From JAVJRN01 sp040218415 (GTDB lineage Bacteria > Bacteroidota > Bacteroidia > Cytophagales > Cyclobacteriaceae), in contig JAVJRN010000044.1 in assembly GCA_040218415.1 (NCBI GenBank), forward strand, positions 1 through 29,842: a stretch of DNA of 29,842 nt, written 5' to 3'. The translations under genes and the position numbers were made by a program. Positions 5,701-14,200 of the stretch are shown here, piece after piece (the stretch's first letter is position 1; each line of letters starts with the position of its first letter). Below the pieces are notes generated by a model that saw only the letters and a list, made by a program, of their open reading frames with translations, did not search any database and was not told the origin of the DNA.

Positions 5701-8425
5701 CATATGTAAATGCGAATTTAGAATTGAGCCTGGCAGAAGTGTAATTTTTGGTCACCCCTTGATCCGTAAAAGTCTCATTCCTACCAATGATGTGTAAAGC
5801 TCCATTATCCACTATCGCATTTTCAGTTCGATCAGTGTAGTGCTGTACTTCCCCATTGTACCAACTGCCACCAGCTGGTAATTGCGTCTGGTGGTGCCAG
5901 TTTTCAGAACAAATTGCTCCATCGACATCAAATTCGTCTTGCCAAACCAGCGTAAACTGTTCACCGGGAGAATTACCGGTCGCTCCATTGGTGCAAAGTG
6001 TCTCAGTTTTTTCATCTATTTTCATCATATTGAGATAGGCGAATCCTCCTTGACTAACATTCACGGTGATGAGTATTTCTCCATTTGCATCTGGTTTTAC
6101 CGGACCAACGGTTGCAATCGTACTATTGTTACCATGATAGCCTGTCCCTCCCAGATCGGTACCTGATGTCTGTAATGTTACAGAAGTCTGTTCCATTCCT
6201 GAAACCACATATTCCGTAATCCTGGTATTGGTAACATTTCTCGACCCAAAAAATGAAAAAGAATAAAGTTTTGTAAGATCAAGGTTCGAAAGTGAATAAG
6301 AACTAGAAGAAGTATTGTAGAAGTAGTCCTGAGTTGCCGTGGCGATCGCTAAAGTATCTAGCAAGGAGGCCTGCGGAGATAATAAACCTCCATTTAAAAT
6401 ACCATTTGATTGTGAACCAGAATTGACAGTCAATTGAATATTCGTAGACTGGTTGCCAAAGGTTTTTAAACCGATTGAAGAACCTGAAGCAGAATTGTTG
6501 ACATTATGCCAGTATCGGCCATTTGAGTCTGGGTTGGAAGTATTATTTCCATTGGACCCATCATTAGGCCCGAAATCCAAAAGGTAGGAACCAACAGTCA
6601 GCGTGGGCACTACCTCCTCTTCGAAAACCAAGGAATGAGCAGAATTGATAAGGTAAAAAGCGGTGTCCAGTTCTACATTATCATAATTGAAATTGGAAAA
6701 CATTGTGGTACCTCCATTGGCCGATGAGAAAAAAGCAGTTCCCAAAACTCCATCAGTAAAATTCGAATCACTGTAAGGATCAAGGCCCGTTCCATCTATG
6801 TTGATATTAGACAAAGTTACATTGATTTCGGTTCCACTGAGCTGGACAGCATGCCTTTGACTATTTATGATATCGATGTTATCAAAAGTGATATTTGAAA
6901 CGGGTTTTTTGGGTGCTTTTAAATCAATACTTGCTCTGTGATTCCCAAAGAGGTCATAGCTTGTTCCACAATTCTCAATGGTGATTTCATAAAACTTGAT
7001 TTCTGTTGTATTTTGAAAATGATAACCGGAAAAGTCCGTAGTTAGCCTCAGTCCGCTTGTACCCAAGCCATCTTTGATGATGCAGTGATGAACCTTGTGT
7101 CCATCTCCGCCGAATATCGCGGCTCCTCCAGCTCGATAGGTCATTTCGACGGTATTGTTATGAAATGTGTTGTTTACTCCCATCTGGGCACCAGATCCAT
7201 CGCTTGTCCACACAGCCATTGCATCATCTCCATTGCTCCTGAAGTCACAATGCGACACAGTAGAATTCGATGTTCCCTGACTTAGATTGATTCCATCTGC
7301 ATAGTTATTTCGGATACGATTTCTGGTAAAAGTCAGATATTCGGTATGCTCGATTGGTGAGGTATAATCTGCGATCCATGCTCCAGTTTCAAAGTGAGTT
7401 ATCCAAACGTCATGAATCGAGGAATTGGCACCATAGTGGCCTGAAAAACCTTTGTAATTCACATATTGACCATTGATAAATCGCTGATCGTTCACTGTAT
7501 TCACATAAAAATGACCGACATCTACAGTAGCACCGGTAGCATATATTCCTCCACCATTAATGGCTTCTGTGGTGAAAAACAACTCAGTATACCACATACC
7601 AGCCCCAGTTATGCTGATATTTGATGGCCAAAGGTGCCATTTCTTAGAGAGATTAAAAGTTCCTGCCGGGATGTAAATGCCCGAATTACTGCTGGCGGCT
7701 TGTCCCATGGCCGAAACGAACGCCGCGTGATCATCAATTCCATCATTGGCAACAGCCCCATGATCAGTTACCGAAATGTAACCTGTGGGTTTGGAAATAG
7801 CCGCCTCTACCTCCTCTATTTCCATAAAATCAATGCCGTACTCAAAACTATCACCGTTTGTTTTTACCAGTTTGAGAGACTGGCCGATCTGCAAATCATT
7901 GTCCAGTAAGAAATGGATTTCATCAAATTTCATTCTAGGCCTGATGGCCGGAGTATTATCTGGGTCTGAGGTTGGGAAGTATTGCCATGCCCAATATGAC
8001 GTAATATTGATTGTCTTGACATATTGGTTGTCAACGTATAAATCGATCGCACCATTTTCCCCTTCTCCATTTACTCCATCGGGCATGGTAAACCTTATTG
8101 TGATTCCATTTCCAGAATGTTGTAAGGTCCAGCTCACCGATGAGTTATTGTCTGGAAGACCTACATATTTCTGATTGGAAGCTTCAGAAGCTATTTCTTC
8201 CTGACGGAATTCCGTTGAATGATATAGCACCGCATTGCCTGATAATTGTGCCTCTTCAGCTTCATATCGATGATAAGGCATAAGATAGGCGCCTCTAGGT
8301 TGGCCATCAGACTGTGATTTAACTTGGCTGAAAAGCAGATGAGTTGATGCGAAAAACAATAATATTCTTAGCATAGGGAAACGTTTTGCAAGATGAGTGA
8401 AATATTGACCCATGCCTTCTGGCAC
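2723..8425 (-). CDS. Secreted GH87-like alpha-1,3-glucanase fused to GH16 beta-glucanase, T9SS cargo
   Basis: A 1900-residue multimodular enzyme. Domains in order: signal peptide (about 18-38), CBM6/35-like beta-sandwich (50-205), GH87-like right-handed beta-helix (213-600), a roughly 190-residue module also found in the next two proteins (605-805), GH16 (823-1067), two tandem binding modules (1088-1232 and 1252-1405), a T9SS-associated region (1410-1680) and a C-terminal sorting domain (about 1825-1900). The beta-helix carries GAGMWYT, YADGIN (D377) and NGDDA (D400/D401). With D353, these Asp residues are the candidate catalytic acids. GH16 carries the GEIDIMEHWG motif with E955, D957 and E960. 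Predicted roles are endo-cleavage of alpha-1,3-glucan and of beta-1,3-glucan outside the cell. The first Met lies inside a hairpin (8407-8430), and Met18 (8374) gives a more usual signal peptide, so 8374 may be the true start. The GH16 call is firm and the GH87 call is likely. Confidence 0.85.
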   Translation of the reverse strand: MPEGMGQYFTHLAKRFPMLRILLFFASTHLLFSQVKSQSDGQPRGAYLMPYHRYEAEEAQLSGNAVLYHSTEFRQEEIASEASNQKYVGLPDNNSSVSWTLQHSGNGITIRFTMPDGVNGEGENGAIDLYVDNQYVKTINITSYWAWQYFPTSDPDNTPAIRPRMKFDEIHFLLDNDLQIGQSLKLVKTNGDSFEYGIDFMEIEEVEAAISKPTGYISVTDHGAVANDGIDDHAAFVSAMGQAASSNSGIYIPAGTFNLSKKWHLWPSNISITGAGMWYTELFFTTEAINGGGIYATGATVDVGHFYVNTVNDQRFINGQYVNYKGFSGHYGANSSIHDVWITHFETGAWIADYTSPIEHTEYLTFTRNRIRNNYADGINLSQGTSNSTVSHCDFRSNGDDAMAVWTSDGSGAQMGVNNTFHNNTVEMTYRAGGAAIFGGDGHKVHHCIIKDGLGTSGLRLTTDFSGYHFQNTTEIKFYEITIENCGTSYDLFGNHRASIDLKAPKKPVSNITFDNIDIINSQRHAVQLSGTEINVTLSNINIDGTGLDPYSDSNFTDGVLGTAFFSSANGGTTMFSNFNYDNVELDTAFYLINSAHSLVFEEEVVPTLTVGSYLLDFGPNDGSNGNNTSNPDSNGRYWHNVNNSASGSSIGLKTFGNQSTNIQLTVNSGSQSNGILNGGLLSPQASLLDTLAIATATQDYFYNTSSSSYSLSNLDLTKLYSFSFFGSRNVTNTRITEYVVSGMEQTSVTLQTSGTDLGGTGYHGNNSTIATVGPVKPDANGEILITVNVSQGGFAYLNMMKIDEKTETLCTNGATGNSPGEQFTLVWQDEFDVDGAICSENWHHQTQLPAGGSWYNGEVQHYTDRTENAIVDNGALHIIGRNETFTDQGVTKNYTSARLNSKFAFTYGKVEVRAKLPTGLGTWPAIWMLGKNINEDGGFWDAEFGTTNWPACGEIDIMEHWGHNQNVVQSAMHTPSSSGSTVNKGGQTIPTVSSDFHIYQLEWTPEKMVFSVDDVVHYTYNPEVKDASTWPFDADQYLLLNFAFLPSIETSFTQDTLSVDYVRVYQKSDYSINFPEAAAADPTVNATEVVSIYSHAYADLTGINYNPDLGQTTTYETFTVSGNDMLRFKNFDYQGIEFNQALDLSAKTHLHLDLWTKDADNLKVSVISNYGDTREYLVGLTPINQLVWNSYNIPLTDFSGAGVPLDAIIQLKLDGKSGTAPSEIFVDNIYFYNQTTPPDAPVTGPGQPVEYQSMISLFSDHFTNAPMDTWLTAWSVAAMDEVSLSGNNARKYYNLDYAGIEMTNNQIDLTNMSYVHIDYWTPDAQEFGFKLVDFGADGVYSPQVDDSEDYAAMDPLVTHEWASVDIPLSQFTKLQNMNNIAQIILVGKPVGAATVYIDNVYFHNNQPVNLTISTTETANRNIICENLTVTVGNTLTISPGYSLTIQGNMDIQGELIIESGASLITFAGNQMDEVTIRRNTRYADGKYSFVGSPIEQSVVNLGSDLGSWVYEYDESVSYGSDGLARWKDAMLETLKVGKGYAQAGQKEIVFQGTPNSGTITYSGSFTERDDINDGWNLVSNPYPAAIDLKKFLAKNVNTTGAVYVWDDHSSNTEQGNNSDYLVANAIGVTSNSRSANQDRFNGSIGSMQGFFVKLIEGARESIVFEESMREIANNEDLNFFRVTPEPSVRLSLTNVATGTYKEIIVGIKKDATTGVDPGYDAHKMYENNALSFYSLIDTDKFIIQGLPEKAGVSTAIGYSLETTSELVINVEEIIGDFVLRDKLTHETYDLNNQKSIRIIGQAGVNQQRFLLTHDPSVTLIDEGLNQALNFSLHQGDLTISANETYFKSYAVYDLLGRTLRAREGFIEHELLIQDLQQGELIILRLETSKGIVKRKIFIH

Positions 8426-8430
8426 GGGTC
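8407..8430 (-). other. Intercistronic stem-loop before the GH87-GH16 gene
   Basis: In the minus-strand transcript GACCCGTGCC pairs with GGCATGGGTC (10 pairs including one G-U) around an AGAA loop. It lies between the PID-CTERM gene (stop at 8447) and the likely start of the large glucanase (8374). No T-run follows, so an RNA-processing, stability or translation-control element is more likely than a terminator. The role is inferred from position. Confidence 0.5.
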
Positions 8431-8446
8431 AACCATAGCTAGTGAA

Positions 8447-8620
8447 TTACTTTCTATTATCCATAACCTTCTTGATGCCGTAAGCACCTCCAGCCACCAA
8501 TAATAGGCTGAGTCCACCATCTATAGGTGTTGCCGGTGGAGCTCCCTGCGCCATTACTGGCACAACAAAGACTAAACCCAATCCAAATACTGTTGTAATT
8601 TTTATAATGATCTTTTTCAT
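8447..8620 (-). CDS. Tiny PID-CTERM sorting-domain protein (57 aa)
   Basis: ATG at 8620 opens a 57-residue protein: a signal peptide (MKKIIIKITT, hydrophobic core, cleavage after VMAQ), a short linker GAPPAT, then PIDGGLSLLLVAGGAYGIKK and the basic tail VMDNRK. The PIDGG...AGxxYGxKK pattern is that of the PID-CTERM putative protein-sorting domain of Bacteroidota. Almost nothing remains of the mature protein except this signal, so it is expected to sit in a membrane with a roughly 7-residue exposed part. It lies 23 bases after the 841-residue T9SS protein and before the large glucanase, so it is co-transcribed with the locus. Its function is unknown. It is easily missed because of its length. 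Confidence 0.8.
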   Translation of the reverse strand: MKKIIIKITTVFGLGLVFVVPVMAQGAPPATPIDGGLSLLLVAGGAYGIKKVMDNRK

Positions 8621-8643
8621 TGCTGCTTAATTAATATTAATAC

Positions 8644-11169
8644 TTATTTTAGGATGACTTTCTGTGAATAACTGCCATTTGTTACTATAAAAACTCCAGG
8701 CTTCTCATTTAGCTGAATTTGCACTGACTCAGAAACCTCAAGTCCTGTGATAAATTGACCTGAAATACTCATGATTTTGAATTCAGAACTTTTCTGACTC
8801 ATAGGTTGGATATGAATTGTCTGACCGACAGCATATATATTCCATTCTTTAACAATGTTTTCAACTGTATGCAGTGACATTGCGGAGACTAGCTGAAATC
8901 TATCATTCAATAACCCTTTGGTTGCATCAAAAGTGTACGCTCCATTTCTGATATTCACAGTCTTTTTCATGAAACGATCTATAAGGTACATATCATCATT
9001 AAATTCATCTACTTCAAATTCCATCGTATAAGTACCTTCCTCTCCAATATTAACACCCAGAGAAATTGCGGTTTGTGTAGAAGATAATGTTTGAATGGCA
9101 AGTGCATGATCTAATTTTGTAGAGTAAATGGCGTTCTCAGCTGCTGGATTGAAAAGTGGCGCATCATACAATCTATTGATAGAAACGTCATCAACATCCT
9201 TATTCCAAGCTAAAAGGGTTTGCTTGAATAGCCCTTCCTCGTGTAATAAATTTACCCTCAACCTTTGAGTTACTTCAGATTTTCTAAAAAAATTATTGTC
9301 AGAATTACTGGCTTGTACGCGTTGATCCTCCTCGAAAACTATATTGTTATTCCCATTTCCATCTAATTTAATAAAGAAAGCTTGTGCCGATCCTAAATGA
9401 CCATTATATCTTGATACATTGCCTGCTTTACTGTTGGTATTCCCGGATGCATTGATAACTATATAATCACTGTTATCTCCCCGTTGAGCATCTGAGCCAT
9501 TATCGTCCCAAATGTAAACCGAGCCTGTATTATTTGTATTGTCAGCCATGAGTGCAGTAAAGTCGATGGCAGCTGCATAGGGGTTCGCTACGAGATTCCA
9601 GCCATCGTTAGCATCTGTTCTATTTGTATATGATCCACTAACTGTTATATTGCCTGTATTTGGTGTACCTGTGAACGATATTTCTTGTTGTCCTGCTTGA
9701 GCATAACCCTTACCTGTCGTCAAAACAGATGCTGAAGCATCGACCCATCTCGATAAACCATCGGTTCCGAATGCCACGGATTCATCATATGCGTATACCC
9801 ACGAACCTAAACTCGCTCCAGTGATGGCCGAGCTTTGCATAACCGGTGAACCCACAAAAGAATATTTACCGTCAGCATATCTTGTATTTCGTTTGATAGT
9901 AATTGTATTGCCTGAAAAAGTATTTCCATTATAGGTCAAAAGTGATGCTCCAGATTCTACCATTATACTCCCGTTGTTTTGTAAATTTCCACGTATATTT
10001 AACGTGTTTCCACCGCTTACCGTAAGGGTTTTTCCCGCATTTACGGTAAGATTTGCCATTTCCAAGTTTCCATTTGTTGCTGTTACATAGTCATCATCGA
10101 TTAAAACATCGTCGCTAGTAGAAGGACCCGAAGTGTTAGACCAGGTGCCCCCAGACCAGGTAATCACAGGCAAAGATTCTTGAATCATCATCGCATTAAT
10201 GTATCCAAAACCTCCCGATACAATTTCGACAAGTATTGAAATCTCACCATTGGAATTTGGAGAAACTTCAGCGATATACAATTCATCATCATTACAGTCT
10301 GTACAATCGGATGAACCTAGGCTGCTTCCGGAAGTTTGAATTACACCTGTTTTTGAAGTTGATCCAGTCACAGTGTACCTTGTTTCCCTTGTGGTAGCAG
10401 TTGCACGACTACCCAGTATTGAAAGTTTGTATGTGTGCTTTGGCTCCAAACATGATAAAGTCACTGTGCCTGTGGCTGCTCCACTAAGAAATAAATATGA
10501 TTTCGTTGCATTTGCCTGTGCCAACTCTCCTAGCTTAGATTTTGCAGGTGTGGTAAAGTTAGAGTTATCATTAGGTGTAAAGCCACCTGAGGTCGCTATT
10601 TTATAGTACCCAGTGTTATCTACAGAAATTGGGTCATAGCTTGTATTTGTTGCTGTAACATTAGTCCAATAATTTCCATCACTATCCTGCCCGCCTATTT
10701 CGGCATTAGAATTAGTAAAATTGACCAAGAACTTTTTATTTGAAGATGCCGGTAAAATACAATTACAACCTCCTCCCTTTCTTAGCTTTTCTTTAATGGC
10801 ATAATCCACAGTTCCCGTTACAGCTACATTGCCTGTTCGGGTTAGATTATGCCACATAATACCATCTGCTCCAGCATCTAGTGTTGCCTTGTCTGTAGCA
10901 TAGTAAACCGTAGGTGTCCAAGTAAGCTTCCAAATCATGTCGGACACATACTCCAAAGGAAGCGAGCCTCCTGAGTGAGAAGGCGCCCAAGAATAAAAGA
11001 ATAATTCGTCTCCAGGGGAGACTGAAGTATTACCTGTGAGATCATAATACCAGGTTATTTCTTCATCGTAATTATAGATGATTTTTGAGGTACACACATT
11101 AGCAGGTTGGGTTTGGGCTAATGCCGCGAAACCGACTGCCAATAATAGGAAAGTTAGTAGTTGTTTCAT
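8644..11169 (-). CDS. T9SS-secreted multimodular protein without a recognised catalytic domain, probably glycan-binding
   Basis: 841 residues with a signal peptide (1-19, ending ALAQ). Residues 25-132 form a module shared with the N-terminus of the 1668-residue neighbour (VCTS...WYYDL...PGD, then WKLTWTP). Residues 145-332 form a second shared module (FLVNF...YKLSILGSR...FGYINAM), with a CxxC pair at 289-292. Residues 340-425 look like a beta-strand-rich linker, residues 428-628 match the 1480-1680 region of the GH87-GH16 protein (YADGKYSFVGSP, then NDGWNLVANPYAAAIDF), and the last about 75 residues form a T9SS type A sorting domain. I see no glycosidase, lyase or esterase motif. With its place in the operon, a surface or secreted glucan-binding protein is the best inference. 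Confidence 0.75.
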   Translation of the reverse strand: MKQLLTFLLLAVGFAALAQTQPANVCTSKIIYNYDEEITWYYDLTGNTSVSPGDELFFYSWAPSHSGGSLPLEYVSDMIWKLTWTPTVYYATDKATLDAGADGIMWHNLTRTGNVAVTGTVDYAIKEKLRKGGGCNCILPASSNKKFLVNFTNSNAEIGGQDSDGNYWTNVTATNTSYDPISVDNTGYYKIATSGGFTPNDNSNFTTPAKSKLGELAQANATKSYLFLSGAATGTVTLSCLEPKHTYKLSILGSRATATTRETRYTVTGSTSKTGVIQTSGSSLGSSDCTDCNDDELYIAEVSPNSNGEISILVEIVSGGFGYINAMMIQESLPVITWSGGTWSNTSGPSTSDDVLIDDDYVTATNGNLEMANLTVNAGKTLTVSGGNTLNIRGNLQNNGSIMVESGASLLTYNGNTFSGNTITIKRNTRYADGKYSFVGSPVMQSSAITGASLGSWVYAYDESVAFGTDGLSRWVDASASVLTTGKGYAQAGQQEISFTGTPNTGNITVSGSYTNRTDANDGWNLVANPYAAAIDFTALMADNTNNTGSVYIWDDNGSDAQRGDNSDYIVINASGNTNSKAGNVSRYNGHLGSAQAFFIKLDGNGNNNIVFEEDQRVQASNSDNNFFRKSEVTQRLRVNLLHEEGLFKQTLLAWNKDVDDVSINRLYDAPLFNPAAENAIYSTKLDHALAIQTLSSTQTAISLGVNIGEEGTYTMEFEVDEFNDDMYLIDRFMKKTVNIRNGAYTFDATKGLLNDRFQLVSAMSLHTVENIVKEWNIYAVGQTIHIQPMSQKSSEFKIMSISGQFITGLEVSESVQIQLNEKPGVFIVTNGSYSQKVILK

Positions 11170-11224
11170 AGTTTTAGTTTATAGTTTATAGTTGTGGGGA
11201 TATCTCTCATTTAAGAAGAGCGAT

Positions 11225-14200
11225 TTAATTTTTAATGAACTTTATAGCTTGATCGTTATATCTTAAAAAATAGACCCCCTTCTTCAAAAGAGACACATCA
11301 ATTCTATCAGTCAGATAAGGGACTTCCATTTGCAAGGAACCTTCCATATTATAGATTTTTATTTTCTCTGCTGGCAATGGCTGATTAAATGAAAGAATAT
11401 TTACTACTGGATTGGGATATACTTTAATTCCACTTAAATGATTGGTAGCAAGAACTTCTTCTTCCATCGTGAAATTGATAACATAAGTCTGAGTTGTAGA
11501 CTGATCCTCAGCTGTTACTATTATCGTGCTCGTTCCTGGAAGGCTAATAGCGAAATCGTAAGCAATAGAACTGTTGGGATCTTGCTTTACTCCTTCAATG
11601 TTTGGGACACGGGTTGTGCCAAGTGGTAACTCTATAGTGTACGTTAATATCTCAGAATTAAAATCTACAAGGGGTTCTCCTTCGATAAGAATATCAGAAA
11701 GCCTAGCCTCATTAGAAGCTTGTGCAAGATTAAAAACAACCTCATAGGTTGTTGTAATGTTTACATCTTGAGCTGTTACGATGATAAAAGTAGTACCAGG
11801 CAGTTCAACTGCCGGGGTAATCTCATATGAAGCAGAGTTATCAGAGAGCACTACATCTACTTCTGGAACAGATTGCTCACTAAAAGGCAACTCAAAGATA
11901 TATTTTAATGAATCTGACCTAAAACCTTCAATCTCAACTCCACCAACTTTCATACTTGAAAGTGTTGCATCAGTTTTAGGAGCTTCTAATGAAAACAATA
12001 CATTGTAGGTGCTGGATACACTTTGGTCTTCTGCTGTTACCACAATAGTCGTCTTTCCAGGAAGTGATTCTGCTGGAGTAATTTCAAATGTGGCAAAAAG
12101 ATCATTTTTAGTTACAGTAACCTCCGGAATCGTTGTTGTTCCAAAAGGTAAAACCCTCTCATAATCAAATTTTAAAGCATCAAAATCTCCTAAGCTTTCA
12201 CCATCTATTCTAAGATCTTTGAGGGATGCATCTTGATTAAGTTCTCCGCTGACTTTTAGTGACACGGTACTTTGTGCCAGATTGGTAAGCAATGGCAGTT
12301 CATTGGTGCCATCTAATGGCGCGTATACTTCCAAACTTGATTTTAACAATTTCGAATCATCTGATAAGAGAGCAATTTCTTGTTTCGTCATACCTGAACG
12401 ATAGAAAATTAGGTTGCTGAATTGTGTGCCTTCAGTTACCGTTGGGCTATTTAAGTCAACTTTCGAAAGTACAATTTGCTCTTTCGCTTCACCTTCTGCA
12501 TTTCCATCGACATATAATATGGAGCGAGCTGCTGCATAATAATGTGTAAATGAAATGGTATGCCATTCGCCATCATTTAAAACAGTTGTGCCATCTATAA
12601 TTGTATTTGTACTGCTATATTCTAGAGTTCCATTTGATGGATCAACTGATATTGTTAATGTAGTGTCCCCAGAAAACAATTTGATAAGCTCTCCGCTTCC
12701 TATAGTTTTTACGTTTAATGAAACCGTGAATGAGTGTACCGTACCATCAGGTGAAAAAGTGTACACCTTGCCTGAGTTAGCTTCATCAATAGTAAGAGAC
12801 TTATTGTTGTGCTTTATTGGTTGTGGTTTTTCTGCTTTGAGTGCATCAAACAGTGAAGGCACTATAGTATAAAACATTTCATTATAACCGGCGGCATTGG
12901 GATGGGCACTGTCGGGTCCTCCATCTCCAAGTATTGCCTGATAAGCCGGCACCCATTTGCCAGTTCCATCATCAAGCGCTCCCATAAAGTTAACAGATGG
13001 TACATCCCATTGAGCCATTTCTATATTGGCATCAATTACATATTCATACTCATCATCATAAAAACCATTGGGGTAAGAGTTGGCTACTACAGGCGTAATT
13101 TGAGCCGATTTGGCGTCATCAATGAGTCTCTGCATGCCAGTTAAAAATTCGTCCGCTAACGCTTGTTTGTCAGTGGCCGATAGTATTCCCTGATTTGCAA
13201 GAGCCAAGCCATACCAAACATAACTCATCCCTGAAGGAATCAAATTCTCCTCAAAACGCTCTTCAAGATCATGGGTGGTATTTCCTCCTATTGAAATATT
13301 GACAGTTGCCCAATCTGTTTCGCTTACACCAGCATCAAATCTTTGCTGTAACAATGAGTCGTATTTGTATGCATATCCTTTATAAGGCCCTTGTGCCGTA
13401 GGTACCGGATATCCTGCAGCAACAGAAGAACCCATAAAAGCAATCCCGTCTTCTATCTCAACAGTATTTTTCATCTTAAAAGTTAAGTCCTGCATATTGA
13501 TAGATATGATGTATTTTCCTTGATTTAAATCAATCGTTGTAAATGCCCTTCCACCAGACTCGTCAGGAAAATCCTGAACTAGTGTATTTCGCGACCCGGT
13601 TAATTTCTGATATCGTCGATAATTGCCGTAATTGTCCGTTGACTCTACATAATATCTGAAAAAAGTAGCATCGTTTGGTGCATCTGAAAATGTGAAATCA
13701 ACAGTATCCGACCAAATACCATTCCCAGCATAATTGAGGGTCGCCCCTTCTCCGCCCCATGCGCCTTTAGTTCCGTTTCCTTTTATTAAAAGCTGGTAAT
13801 CCCACACAACTTCGTAGTTTCCCTGAGTTAAGTCAACTCTTAGTCTAACAGGGCCAGTCCATTCTGAACTTGGCGCAATGGCTGCTCCTCCTTCAACTAC
13901 CTCCCCCGATTCATTGACACCATAATACACCGCAGTATCTGCCTGAATTTTATAAAACTGAAATGCTCCTGTTGCATCTACACCAGTGAATGTAGTAAAT
14001 ACACCACTCAAAATTCCGTTAGGAGCTGGCAGTTGTTTCATAGCAATAGCGTTTTCTAAAGATGAACCGTCAGGATCGCCCTCAATTCCATCGCCAAAAA
14101 GGTATAAATCTCCAATAATTTGATTGCTTACACTTATCTCTAAAGTATCTGACGGACCATCTGGTATAGCTACTGTAGCGATTACTTCTACAGTTCCATT

